Assembly (NCBI GenBank): GCA_016196035.1
Contig: JACPYM010000015.1
Span: forward strand, 128,525 to 192,524
Length of the DNA: 64,000 nt
Source of the DNA: Acidobacteriota bacterium
GTDB taxonomy: Bacteria > Acidobacteriota > Blastocatellia > RBC074
Direction: 5' to 3'
Shown: piece after piece, positions 9,236-17,858 of the stretch
Numbering within the stretch: position 1 is the stretch's first letter
Layout: each line of letters starts with the position of its first letter
Translations under genes and position numbers: made by a program
The notes under the pieces: generated by a model
The model's database searches: none
The model's input: only the letters and a program-made list of their open reading frames with translations
Told to the model about the DNA's origin: nothing

Positions 9236-11269
9236 ATGAGCGAAATCGTGCGTCGCCTTGTGTGGCCTGGAAAAGAAAACGCGGAATCGTTGTTGGCGCG
9301 GGAATGGTTAGTGACCAACGGTTTGGGCGGATATGCTTCAGGCACATTGGGTGGCGTGGCCACGCGCCGCTTTCACGGTCTCTTGATCGCCGCACTACCC
9401 GCGCCGTTCGGGCGCACGATGATGCTCAATCGGCTCAGTGAAACGCTTCATCTGCCCGAAGGCACCGCCATCTCGTTATGTGGAGAAGAAAGCCAGCCCG
9501 ATGCCCCTGAGATCATCGTGGCCCAATACCTGGCCGAATTCAGGCTTGAGCGCGGCTTGCCTGTCTGGCGGTTCGAGATCGGCCAAACGGTGCTCGAAAA
9601 ATATCTGCTGCTGCCACATCGGCAGAATACCGTGCAGATAAGTTACAAGCTGCTCGCAGGTCCCGGGCCAGTCCAACTCGAATTGCGGCCAGCGCTCTAT
9701 TTTCGTCCGCACGAAGGGCGTGTGGATGAGCCGCTGCTTGAGCCTTATACGTTACTGGCAAAGGGCGACCGGTATGAAATTAGTGGTCGGCAAGGTCACC
9801 CACCGCTGCGGTTGCGTTTGTTAGGGGAAGAGGCCGCTCTGACCTTGAAGCGCGATCTGATCCGCGATTTGCATTATCGAGTCGAAGCGCGGCGCGGCTA
9901 TGACGCGCAAGGTGTGTTGTGGAGCCCAGGTAGTTTTACCACCGAACTGTCAGTCAATCGCACGGCTACGTTGATCGCCTCGAGCGAAGCCTGGGAGACC
10001 GTCGACGCACTGGCGCCGGAAGAAGCGCTCTCAGCCGAGCGCGAGCGGCGTGAGCGGTTGCTGTTAGCCGCCCCACCGCAAGCGCAGGAAGGACTGGGCG
10101 CGGAATTGGTGCTGGCGGCGGATCAATTCATCATCGTTCCCGCCGGACGCATCGAAGAAGCCGCCCGCGCCCGCGCCGCTGGTGACGAGGTGCGCACCGT
10201 TATCGCCGGGTATCACTGGTTCACTGATTGGGGGCGTGACACGATGATCTCGCTTGAAGGTCTGACGCTGGCGACGGGCCGTCTCGCTGAAGCGGGCTGG
10301 ATTTTACGTACCTTCGCGCATTACGTGCGCGACGGCCTGATCCCCAACGTGTTCCCGGAAGGCGAAAGAGAAGGGCTCTATCACACGGCGGATGCTTCGC
10401 TCTGGTTCTTCCATGCGTTGGATCGGTATCTGCAAGCGACAGGAGACCGTGAGACTTTGCGCGTGATTCTGCCCGCATTACGGGAGATCGTGCAGCAGCA
10501 TTTGAACGGCACGCATTTCGGCATCGGCATGGACGAGCGCGACGGGCTGCTGCGCCAGGGCGCGGCAGGCTATCAACTCACGTGGATGGATGCGAAGGTA
10601 GGCGATTGGGTCGTGACGCCGCGCCGGGGCAAAGCCGTTGAAATCAACGCGCTCTGGTACAACGCACTGCGCTTGCTGGCGCAATGGGTCAGTCAGGAAG
10701 AGAACGCGGCTGAGGCCGAGAGCTTCAAGCGCTACGCCGAGCAGGCGAAAGCCTCTTTCAATGCCCGCTTCTGGTATGGCGCGGGCGGCTACCTCTACGA
10801 CGTGATAGACGGCGAACACGGCGACGACGCGGCCTGTCGTCCCAATCAGGTGTTGGCCTTTTCCCTCACACATCCCGTACTCGCGCGGGAACGCTGGCAG
10901 CCGGTGCTGGAAGTTGTTAAAGCCCGCCTGCTGACGCCTGTGGGTTTGCGCTCGCTCGCGCCGGGACATCCTGATTACCAGGTAAAATATGACGGTGACT
11001 TGCGCACACGCGATGCGGCCTATCATCAAGGTACCGTTTGGACTTGGCTGCTTGGGCCTTTCCTGGATGCCTGGTTACGGGTCTTTCCCGCAGATGCGCC
11101 GCGCGCGCGCCGCCTGCTCAGCGAATTTGATTTGCATCTGAACGAAGCCTGCGTTGGCTCAATCAGCGAAATCTTCGACGCTGAACCGCCTTACCAGCCG
11201 CGTGGTTGTATGGCGCAAGCCTGGAGCGTGGCCGAAGTGCTGCGAACCTGGGTTAAGACGGCGTCCTAG
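9236..11269 (+). CDS. Glycogen debranching enzyme, amylo-alpha-1,6-glucosidase type
   Basis: A 677-residue enzyme of the bacterial/archaeal GDE type. The N-terminal domain begins REWLVTNGLGGYASGTLGG, then ATRRFHGLLIAAL. The C-terminal (alpha/alpha)6 catalytic domain carries AGYHWFTDWGRDTMISLEGL at about residues 325-345 and the later FNARFWYGAGGYLYDVIDG. It should hydrolyse alpha-1,6 branch glucoses of glycogen, giving linear maltodextrins for TreY. GGACAGGAGC at 9221-9230 supports ATG 9236. The 27-bp spacing from treZ supports one transcript. In many TreYZ clusters a GH13 TreX supplies debranching; here this unrelated GDE enzyme takes that place, which is an inference from context. Confidence 0.9.
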   Translation: MSEIVRRLVWPGKENAESLLAREWLVTNGLGGYASGTLGGVATRRFHGLLIAALPAPFGRTMMLNRLSETLHLPEGTAISLCGEESQPDAPEIIVAQYLAEFRLERGLPVWRFEIGQTVLEKYLLLPHRQNTVQISYKLLAGPGPVQLELRPALYFRPHEGRVDEPLLEPYTLLAKGDRYEISGRQGHPPLRLRLLGEEAALTLKRDLIRDLHYRVEARRGYDAQGVLWSPGSFTTELSVNRTATLIASSEAWETVDALAPEEALSAERERRERLLLAAPPQAQEGLGAELVLAADQFIIVPAGRIEEAARARAAGDEVRTVIAGYHWFTDWGRDTMISLEGLTLATGRLAEAGWILRTFAHYVRDGLIPNVFPEGEREGLYHTADASLWFFHALDRYLQATGDRETLRVILPALREIVQQHLNGTHFGIGMDERDGLLRQGAAGYQLTWMDAKVGDWVVTPRRGKAVEINALWYNALRLLAQWVSQEENAAEAESFKRYAEQAKASFNARFWYGAGGYLYDVIDGEHGDDAACRPNQVLAFSLTHPVLARERWQPVLEVVKARLLTPVGLRSLAPGHPDYQVKYDGDLRTRDAAYHQGTVWTWLLGPFLDAWLRVFPADAPRARRLLSEFDLHLNEACVGSISEIFDAEPPYQPRGCMAQAWSVAEVLRTWVKTAS

Positions 11270-11480
11270 CAAAGTCTGGTAAGGAGCGCCGAACGTGCCG
11301 CAATGTTGGAGCGCCGTACACGCGCTGTCGTTCGCCGGTACACCGGTTTGCAATATCTGTTGTAAATCAACGCAAAACTCGCCGCTTGCTGCTTGGCGCA
11401 GTGTTTGCACTATAGCGAGTTGCAAAATCATGTTGCACAAACCATTTAATCCACCAATCAGCTTTGAAAGGAGCTACCTA

Positions 11481-11960
11481 ATGACAACGACAACGATCAT
11501 GACTCGGGATGAAGTAATTTCCACGCTCAACAATCTGATCGAAACCTGCCGCGATGGACAGGCCGGATTTCAAGCCGCCGTCGAGGGCGTCACCAATCCT
11601 TCGCTCAAAGAAGTGTTCTTTCAATACGCGCAACAACGCAGTCTGTTCGTCTCTGAACTGCAAGGGGAAGTACGCGCGCTTGGCGGCGATCCACAAACGA
11701 CAGGCAGCGTCGCGGCTGCCTTACATCGCGGCTGGGTCAATATCAAAGCTGCCGTCACGGGCAAGAACGAGCACAGCATTCTGGAAGAGTGTGAACGAGG
11801 CGAAGATTCGGCGGTGAAAAACTACCAGGAAGCGTTGAAAGAAAATTTGCCGCCGAGCCTCAACAGCTTGGCCAACCGCCAATATCAGGCCATCGTCACC
11901 ACACACAATGCGGTGCGCGATTGGCGCGATCGAGTCAAAGTGGCGAGCGCCCGCGCGTGA
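11481..11960 (+). CDS. PA2169-family four-helix-bundle protein (DUF2383)
   Basis: 159 residues, ferritin-like four-helix bundle. The sequence TRDEVISTLNNLIETCRDGQ, followed by GFQAAVEGV and later SLFVSELQGEVRALGGDPQT, matches the PA2169/DUF2383 family. Conserved Glu/His metal ligands are mostly absent, so ferroxidase activity is unlikely. GAAAGGAG at 11466-11473 fixes ATG 11481 rather than the upstream in-frame ATG at 11295. These proteins are common in stress-related loci of soil and plant bacteria; their function is not established. Its position in the trehalose island suggests a general stress role (inference). Confidence 0.82.
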   Translation: MTTTTIMTRDEVISTLNNLIETCRDGQAGFQAAVEGVTNPSLKEVFFQYAQQRSLFVSELQGEVRALGGDPQTTGSVAAALHRGWVNIKAAVTGKNEHSILEECERGEDSAVKNYQEALKENLPPSLNSLANRQYQAIVTTHNAVRDWRDRVKVASARA

Positions 11961-12072
11961 AGTTACCGCTCCCAAACTGACATCTGGCAGGGGAGGAGAT
12001 TGAGTTCAAAGGTTCGGGTTCACCAGGCGCGCGAATGACGCAGATGCGCCGTATGTATCTGCATCATCCGCG

Positions 12073-12248
12073 TGCCTAGAGCGGTTTTCATTTGCGTGTA
12101 CGGTAGGCGCGCCGCGCCGGGACAGTACCGCGCGCGTGAGCAAGCACGGCTGACTGACGCAACGCCGAAGCGCCGCTTGCTCACGCGCGCGGTACTGTCC
12201 CGCTGCGCGGCTTTTTGCCATACACCGAAGTGAAAACCGATCTAGGCA
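12073..12248. mobile_element. MITE-like palindromic element, copy A
   Basis: The ends are imperfect inverted repeats. The left end reads TGCCTAGAGCGGTTTTCATT and the right end, on the other strand, TGCCTAGATCGGTTTTCACT; similarity continues for about 30 bp. Nested inside is a perfect 28-bp inverted repeat (12118-12145 and 12175-12202) with core GGGACAGTACCGCGCGCG. No transposase gene is present. Another element with the same ends lies at 36131-36229. I read it as a non-autonomous element; it could also act as a transcription terminator. Confidence 0.55.
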
Positions 12249-12348
12249 TCCGACAAACGAAACGAACTTGCCGCCAGATGCTAGCGGGGGGACGCGGCCA
12301 AAGAGCATAGTTTACTGCCGCACCGCTTTTCTGATGACGTGGCTGCCT

Positions 12349-14004
12349 ATGATTGAAGACCTCTGGTACAAAAACACGATTATTTATAGCCTCGATCTCG
12401 ACACGTTTATGGACGCGAACGGCGATGGGGTGGGCGATTTCGAGGGACTGGTGCGGCGGCTTGATTACCTGCATTCACTGGGCGTAGAAACCGTCTGGCT
12501 CGCGCCGTTTCAGCCCTCGCCCAATCGCGACAATGGTTATGACGTGATGGATTATTACGGGGTGGACCCGCGCCACGGTTCGAGCGGCGACTTCGTCGAA
12601 TTCATGCATCAAGCCAACAAGCGCGGCATCAAAGTGATCATTGACCTTGTCGTGAACCACACTTCCGATCAGCATCCCTGGTTTCAGGCGGCGCGCCACA
12701 GCAAAGATTCCCGCTATCGCAACTGGTACGTCTGGTCAGAGACGCGTCCGCTGGCTTGGAATCTGGGCATGATCTTTCCCGGCGTGCAGGAAGCCATTTG
12801 GACTTATGACAAGGAAGCGGGCGAATACTACTTCCATCGGTTTTATGAACACATGCCCGACCTCAACACGGATAATCCCGATGTACGCACAGAGATTCGT
12901 CGCATTATGGGGTACTGGCTCGAACTCGGCGTGGCCGGTTTTCGTGTAGATGCGGCGCCGTTCCTGATCGAAACGCCGCCGATTGACGACAAAGCAATTG
13001 AATATAGATTCGAATTCCTCGCCGAGATGCGGAAGTTCCTGCAATGGCGGCGCGGCGATGCGATTCTGCTTGCCGAAGCCAACGTCGCACCGGAAGAAAA
13101 TCTGGATTATTTCGGCGCGCAAGGCCAGGGCATTCAGATGATGTTTAACTTCCATGTCAATCAACGGCTGTTTTACACGCTGGCGACCGGCGACACACCG
13201 CCGCTGGCCGCCGCGCTCGAAGCAACCAGGACCTTGCCGGATGGCGCACAGTGGGCGCACTTCCTGCGCAATCACGACGAACTTGACCTAGGGCGCTTGA
13301 GTCAGGACCAACGCGCGGCAGTGCTCGCGCGCTTCGGACCTGAAGCGCGGATGCAGCTTTATGAGCGCGGCCTGCGCCGCCGCCTGGCGCCGATGCTCGG
13401 TGATCGCCGCCACTTGGAACTCGCTTATAGCTTGCTGTTCGCGCTGCCCGGCACACCGGTCATTCGTTATGGCGATGAGATTGGCATGGGTGAAGACCTG
13501 AATCTGAACGAGCGGGATTCGGTGCGCACACCGATGCAATGGTCAGATGAAGCGCACGCCGGTTTCTCTGCCGCCCCCAAGACTGTTTGTCCGGTGATTG
13601 CCGAGGGCGAATACGACTACAAACAAGTCAACGTCGAGGCGCAGCGACGCAACCCGCACTCGCTGCTCAATTGGACAGGACAGATGATTCGGCTGCGCAA
13701 GGAGTGCCCGGAAATCGGTTGGGGAACCTGGGAGATTCTGCCGACAGGCTCGGCAAAGGTGTTGGCGTTGCGTTATGACTGGCGCGGAACTTCGCTGGTG
13801 ACGATTCATAACTTTGACGATCGGCCGCATGAGATCGAAATCAAACCGAACTGTCGTGGTGAAGCGCGCTTGATCAATTTGCTGGCCGAAGAGGAAAGCG
13901 CCGCCGATGCACAAGGCCAATACAAGATTCTGCTCGAAGCCTATGGCTATCGTTGGTACAGAGTCGGCAGCCTGAATTACGCCATACGACGCGTGAAGAT
14001 GTGA
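12349..14004 (+). CDS. Alpha-amylase family glycosyl hydrolase, trehalose-synthase-like
   Basis: A GH13 enzyme of 551 residues, starting MIEDLWYKNTIIYSLDLDTF. The pattern DANGDGVGDFEGL then FQPSPNRDNGYDVMDYYGVD resembles trehalose synthase/maltose glucosyltransferase and related oligo-1,6-glucosidases. Catalytic residues are Asp201 (FRVDAAPFL), Glu243 (ILLAEANV) and Asp310 (LRNHDELDLG). It lacks the C-terminal maltokinase fusion seen in some TreS proteins. The exact reaction (maltose to trehalose, or hydrolysis) is unresolved. The start is uncertain: ATG 12349 matches family N-termini but has only a weak ribosome binding site, and ATG 12334 or 12268 are in frame. It lies just after a MITE-like element that separates it from the preceding genes. 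Confidence 0.85.
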   Translation: MIEDLWYKNTIIYSLDLDTFMDANGDGVGDFEGLVRRLDYLHSLGVETVWLAPFQPSPNRDNGYDVMDYYGVDPRHGSSGDFVEFMHQANKRGIKVIIDLVVNHTSDQHPWFQAARHSKDSRYRNWYVWSETRPLAWNLGMIFPGVQEAIWTYDKEAGEYYFHRFYEHMPDLNTDNPDVRTEIRRIMGYWLELGVAGFRVDAAPFLIETPPIDDKAIEYRFEFLAEMRKFLQWRRGDAILLAEANVAPEENLDYFGAQGQGIQMMFNFHVNQRLFYTLATGDTPPLAAALEATRTLPDGAQWAHFLRNHDELDLGRLSQDQRAAVLARFGPEARMQLYERGLRRRLAPMLGDRRHLELAYSLLFALPGTPVIRYGDEIGMGEDLNLNERDSVRTPMQWSDEAHAGFSAAPKTVCPVIAEGEYDYKQVNVEAQRRNPHSLLNWTGQMIRLRKECPEIGWGTWEILPTGSAKVLALRYDWRGTSLVTIHNFDDRPHEIEIKPNCRGEARLINLLAEEESAADAQGQYKILLEAYGYRWYRVGSLNYAIRRVKM

Positions 14005-14024
14005 TCGTGGACACGATCATTGCC

Positions 14025-14239
14025 ATCGGGAAATCCGCCGATCGGAAGGCGTGGATGACGAAACCTGGTTGCATCACCTGCGGCGGCGGGAATATTCGGG
14101 CTAGTTCCGAACTCACATCAAGGATGAGAGCCTAGCCGCTGAAGCAGAGCGGATCGAAATCGCGGTTGACCTCGCGGCGCAAGAGAGCCGCGCCCGCATC
14201 CGAGAAGCGATTGAGCGGCGTTATACCGCGCCCGTTTAA
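14025..14239 (+). pseudogene. Remnant of a hydrolase-type C-terminal domain with an in-frame amber codon
   Basis: One reading frame encodes GVDDETWLHHLRRREYSG, then TAG, then FRTHIKDESLAAEAERIEIA and finally QESRARIREAIERRYTAPV before TAA at 14237-14239. The part after TAG continues in the same frame. It resembles, from memory, the C-terminal tail of a HAD-type phosphatase, in which the TAG position would be Trp (TGG to TAG needs one base). No start codon with a ribosome binding site and no N-terminal domain are present upstream. I therefore call it a decayed gene fragment. The family identity is tentative; the interrupted coding frame is seen directly. Confidence 0.45.
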
Positions 14240-14328
14240 TGTGAATGCTTGTGTTTGATGTTACGACGTAGAAACCGCGCAGGGCGAACGCGCACCAGCC
14301 TTAACGCCAGAGCTTTCGACATTCTGCA

Positions 14329-15876
14329 CTATTGCCAATAGGTGCGATCCAGTGTGCGGTACTGCACGGCTTCAGCAATCTGCGCTTCACCGACTTGCTC
14401 GTGCCCATCGAGGTCGGCGATGGTGCGACTGACTTTGAGAATGCGATCATAGGCGCGCGCCGACAGGCCGCGTTTAAGGATCGCGCGTTCCAGCATTTGC
14501 TGTGTGGGCGGTTCAAGCTGGCAGTATTTGCGAATGTGGCGCGGCGGCATCTGGGCGTTGCAAAAGACGTGTTCGCCTGTGAAGCGTTCTTGCTGGCGTT
14601 GCCGTGCGCGTAAAACACGCTGGCGAATCGAAGCCGAACTCTCGCCGTTTTCCTTGGCTGACAACTCGCTGACTTTTACAGCGGGCACATCAATGTGAAT
14701 GTCTATGCGGTCGAGCAGCGGGCCGGAAATTTTGGAAACGTAGCGTTGAATCTGCATCGGCGAGCAGCGGCATTCATGCGTGGGATCGCCGAAATAGCCG
14801 CAATTGCACGGGTTCATCGCGCCCACCAGCATGAAGCTGGCCGGGAAGGTCAGCGACATCGCGGCGCGGCTGATCGTGACCTTTTGGTCTTCGAGCGGCT
14901 GGCGCATGACTTCCAACACATTCCTTTCAAACTCCGGCAATTCGTCGAGGAAGAGCACGCCGTGATGGGCCAGGCTGACCTCGCCGGGGCGGGGAATCGC
15001 GCCGCCCCCGATCAAACCGGCATCGCTGATCGTATGGTGCGGCGAACGAAAGGGGCGAATCGTCAGCAGTCCGCGCGCGTCGGTGTAACCGGCGACGCTG
15101 TGAATCTTGGTCGTTTCGAGGGCTTCTTCAAAGGTGATGGGCGGCAGGATGGTTGGGAGGCGTTTGGCCAGCATGGTTTTGCCGGAGCCGGGCGGGCCGA
15201 TCATCAGTATGTTGTGGCCGCCAGCGGTGGCGACTTCGAGTGCGCGTTTGGCGTGCATCTGGCCGCGCACTTCGCTGAAATCCACGGCGTATTGATCGGC
15301 GGCATTAAAGAGCGCTTCGATGTCCACGCGCAATGGGTCGGGTGGCGGCTCGCTGTTGAGCAAAGTGATGACTTCGCGCAGGGTGTTGACCGGATAAACG
15401 TCCACGCCGCTGACCACGGCGGCTTCGCAGGCGTTCTCGGTCGGCAGCAACAGGCGTTTGAGACCTTTGCGTTTGGCCGCCACGGCGATGGGCAGCGCAC
15501 CGCGAATCGCGCGGATGCGGCCGTCCAGCGCCAGTTCGCCGACCAGCAGCGTGTCGTCCAAATGTTCGCGTTTCAGGTCGCCATTCGCGCCGAGGATGCC
15601 GACGGCGATGGGCAGATCAAAGGCCGAGCCTTCTTTTTTGATGTCGGCGGGCGCGAGGTTGATCGTGGTTTTGTAAACGGGGAAGAACAGGCCGCTGTTG
15701 GTAATCGCCGCGCGGATGCGTTCGCGGCTTTCGCGCACGGCCAGGTCGGGCAGACCCACAACGATGATCATGGTTTCGCTCTGCGAATCGCCGGGGCGCG
15801 GCGTCAGATCAACTTCGACTTCGACCAATTCGGCGTCAATGCCATAAACAGCGGCGCTGAGCGTTTTGAAAAGCAC
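14329..15876 (-). CDS. comM: YifB/ComM-like Mg-chelatase family AAA+ ATPase
   Basis: 515 residues, full length for YifB/ComM. It has an N-terminal Lon-like ribosomal-S5-fold domain ([19 protein letters not shown], then [19 protein letters not shown]). The AAA+ core carries Walker [16 protein letters not shown] (Lys233) and Walker [12 protein letters not shown]. The C-terminus holds the Mg-chelatase-like lid ([17 protein letters not shown]). In transformable bacteria ComM is a hexameric helicase promoting branch migration of incoming DNA during natural transformation; YifB is widespread also in non-transformable species. It is transcribed alone, convergent to the trehalose island. No other competence genes are in view, so the role here is inferred from homology only. 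Confidence 0.93.
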   Translation of the reverse strand: MLFKTLSAAVYGIDAELVEVEVDLTPRPGDSQSETMIIVVGLPDLAVRESRERIRAAITNSGLFFPVYKTTINLAPADIKKEGSAFDLPIAVGILGANGDLKREHLDDTLLVGELALDGRIRAIRGALPIAVAAKRKGLKRLLLPTENACEAAVVSGVDVYPVNTLREVITLLNSEPPPDPLRVDIEALFNAADQYAVDFSEVRGQMHAKRALEVATAGGHNILMIGPPGSGKTMLAKRLPTILPPITFEEALETTKIHSVAGYTDARGLLTIRPFRSPHHTISDAGLIGGGAIPRPGEVSLAHHGVLFLDELPEFERNVLEVMRQPLEDQKVTISRAAMSLTFPASFMLVGAMNPCNCGYFGDPTHECRCSPMQIQRYVSKISGPLLDRIDIHIDVPAVKVSELSAKENGESSASIRQRVLRARQRQQERFTGEHVFCNAQMPPRHIRKYCQLEPPTQQMLERAILKRGLSARAYDRILKVSRTIADLDGHEQVGEAQIAEAVQYRTLDRTYWQ

Positions 15877-16062
15877 GGCTTACCTCCGAGGAAAAATGGC
15901 GGCGGTCATTGGCCTATTCGCCGCAGCGCTTGCAAGCGTGAAGACCCAAGGACCGCGCGCATCATAGCGCCGATTGCGCGGAACGCCAAAACTGTGGCTG
16001 GCGCGAAATTGGTTTTGTAACTTGCGCCTTGTGGCTATACTCAACCCAAGGAGAATCCGAAT

Positions 16063-16320
16063 ATGGAGACGTTGCATATTTCGTTACCTGCGCCGTTAAG
16101 TGTTTTTGTCGAAGAACGTGTTCGTGCCGATGGTTACGCTGATGTGAACGAGTATTTTCGCGCCTTGGTCTTGGCTGATCAGCGCCGCAAAGCGCAGGAA
16201 AAGCTGGAGGTTTTGCTGGTCGAGGGCCTCAATTCCGGCCCGGCGGAACCTTTGACCAAGGCTGACTTGGAAGAAGTCAAACGCACAGTGCGGGAACGCT
16301 TAGCCGCCAAGGGAAAGTAA
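16063..16320 (+). CDS. parD: ParD-like ribbon-helix-helix antitoxin
   Basis: 85 residues. The N-terminus METLHISLPAPLSVFVEERV is the beta strand and first helix of a MetJ/Arc-type ribbon-helix-helix DNA-binding domain. GYADVNEYFRALVLADQRRK matches the ParD family. The C-terminal half is charged and helical, as expected for the toxin-wrapping segment. AAGGAGA upstream supports the ATG. The toxin gene starts 5 bp after the stop, so the pair is an operon, and the antitoxin probably represses its own promoter. Assignment as a type II antitoxin is good; the exact subfamily is less certain. Confidence 0.85.
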   Translation: METLHISLPAPLSVFVEERVRADGYADVNEYFRALVLADQRRKAQEKLEVLLVEGLNSGPAEPLTKADLEEVKRTVRERLAAKGK

Positions 16321-16325
16321 ATGCG

Positions 16326-16640
16326 ATGAATGTTTTTCGCCGCACACAGGTCTTGGCAGATCTTGCCGATTGTGCCTTCTATCTGGCGCTGACTGACCCT
16401 GCTATTGCCGACCGGTTTTTGGAGGCTTTTGAAGCCTCGGCCACACGTCTTGCCCAAATGCCCTATATCGGTGTCGCACAACTTACCGACAATGCTGCTC
16501 TTTTCGGCTTGCGCCGCTGGCCCGTCAAAGGCTTTGAAAAGTATTTGATTTTCTATCTGGTGTTCGATGACGCAATTGACATCATTCGTGTCTTACATGC
16601 CGCGCAAGACATCGCGGCCGTTCTGGCAGATGAAATCTGA
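16326..16640 (+). CDS. parE: ParE/RelE-superfamily toxin
   Basis: 104 residues with RelE/ParE topology. An N-terminal helix hairpin (ADLADCAFYLALTDPAIADR) is followed by the beta-sheet core GLRRWPVKGFEKYLIFYLVF, then IDIIRVLHAAQDI. The LRRWPVKGFEKYLIFY and RVLHAAQD blocks are typical of ParE rather than of mRNA-cleaving RelE. ParE toxins inhibit DNA gyrase; that is family knowledge and was not tested here. ATG 16326 follows the antitoxin stop by 5 bp; an ATG at 16321 reads directly into a stop. Chromosomal pairs of this kind may stabilise the locus or act in stress. Confidence 0.83.
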   Translation: MNVFRRTQVLADLADCAFYLALTDPAIADRFLEAFEASATRLAQMPYIGVAQLTDNAALFGLRRWPVKGFEKYLIFYLVFDDAIDIIRVLHAAQDIAAVLADEI

Positions 16641-16672
16641 AGTGACAACATAAGAGGAGTAAACAAGTACAG

Positions 16673-17734
16673 ATGTTTGTCATCATTATGGCGGGCGGTT
16701 CCGGCACACGCTTCTGGCCGGCCAGCCGCGCGCATTATCCCAAGCAATTTCTGAACATCACCAGCGACCGTTCGATGCTGGCTGAAACCATTGCCCGTGC
16801 CGAACGCTTCACGCCGCTTGACCACATCGGCGTCGTCGTTGGCAGCGTGCACGCTGAATTGACGAACCAGCAAATTGGCGCGCAGCCAGTCAAGGTGCTG
16901 ATCGAACCCTTTGGCCGCAACACCGCCGCGTGCATCGGGCTGGCCGCGTTGCACGTCAAGCAATGGGGCGGATTGGATGAGCCGATCATCATTCTGCCCG
17001 CCGATCATTTCATCGCCGATGTCGCAACCTTCACCGCCACGCTTCAGGCGGCGGCAGAAACCGCGCGCAACGGTTCCGTCGTGACCCTGGGCATTCAGCC
17101 GACGCGCCCTGAAACCGGCTACGGCTACATCCACACCGGCGCGGCGCAAGGCGCAACGAACGGCTTGCCGTATTTCCAGGTCGAACGCTTTGTCGAGAAA
17201 CCGAATTATGAAACGGCGGTCGGCTATTTGGCGGGCGGCGATTATTTCTGGAACAGCGGCATTTTCATTTTCACTGCGCGCACGATTTTGCAGGAGATCG
17301 AAATCTGTCTGCCGAAGCTTTACGCCGGGTTGTTGGAAATCGAATTGGCTATCGGTTCCCCTGCCTATGACACCGTGGTCGAGCGCGTTTACGGACGGCT
17401 GGAATCCATCTCGATTGATTATGGTGTGATGGAAAGGACGCAAAAGCCGATTTATGTCTTCAAGGCTGATTTTGGTTGGAGCGATGTTGGCAGTTGGCAG
17501 GCATTGTATGAATTACGCGCCAGCGAATACGACGCGCAGGGGAATCTGCTGTTGGGCGACACGTTGGTGTCCGATGCCCACAACAATCTGGTGTTTTCTT
17601 CGACGGATCGCAAAGTCGCGTTGCTGGGTGTGGCAGGATTGGTGGTGGTGGATACGCCCGACGCCGTGATGATCGCGCCGCTGGATCGCTCGCAAGACGT
17701 GAAGGTTTTTCCCGAAATGCTCAAAGCCAAATAA
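16673..17734 (+). CDS. manC: Mannose-1-phosphate guanylyltransferase
   Basis: Makes GDP-mannose from mannose-1-phosphate and GTP, feeding exopolysaccharide, O-antigen or glycoprotein synthesis. 353 residues, a single nucleotidyltransferase domain without the C-terminal isomerase fusion of type II enzymes. The signature [14 protein letters not shown] (residues 6-19) binds the nucleotide and PPi. [28 protein letters not shown] and [10 protein letters not shown] are also diagnostic. AGAGGAG at 16650-16656 supports the ATG. No other sugar-nucleotide gene is nearby, so it is probably a stand-alone housekeeping copy. A long inverted repeat follows the stop. Confidence 0.94.
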   Translation: MFVIIMAGGSGTRFWPASRAHYPKQFLNITSDRSMLAETIARAERFTPLDHIGVVVGSVHAELTNQQIGAQPVKVLIEPFGRNTAACIGLAALHVKQWGGLDEPIIILPADHFIADVATFTATLQAAAETARNGSVVTLGIQPTRPETGYGYIHTGAAQGATNGLPYFQVERFVEKPNYETAVGYLAGGDYFWNSGIFIFTARTILQEIEICLPKLYAGLLEIELAIGSPAYDTVVERVYGRLESISIDYGVMERTQKPIYVFKADFGWSDVGSWQALYELRASEYDAQGNLLLGDTLVSDAHNNLVFSSTDRKVALLGVAGLVVVDTPDAVMIAPLDRSQDVKVFPEMLKAK

Positions 17735-17745
17735 ATAGGGAGTTA

Positions 17746-17835
17746 GCCACAGAGGCACGGAGCCACAGAGGAAGAAAGAGAGCGGTTGGCAAACGAATCG
17801 TTCTTGCTTGCTCTGTGGCTCCGTGCCTCTGTGGC
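17746..17835. repeat. 25-bp perfect inverted repeat between convergent genes
   Basis: Arms at 17746-17770 and 17811-17835, unit beginning GCCACAGAGGCACGGAGCCA, separated by 40 bp. It lies between the 3' ends of manC and the binding-protein gene and could act as a bidirectional transcription barrier. No T-tract follows, so it is not a classical intrinsic terminator. Confidence 0.7.
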
Positions 17836-17858
17836 AATCCTGCTGACCTCGGCATCTT

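Noticed and set aside
12000-12040. tRNA-like GGTTCGGGTTCACC string
   Set aside because: No cloverleaf can be formed with it; probably chance.
14695-16020. 441-codon plus-strand frame opposite comM
   Set aside because: It is a shadow of the ComM coding sequence, with no recognisable protein content; GC-rich genes here often leave the opposite strand open.
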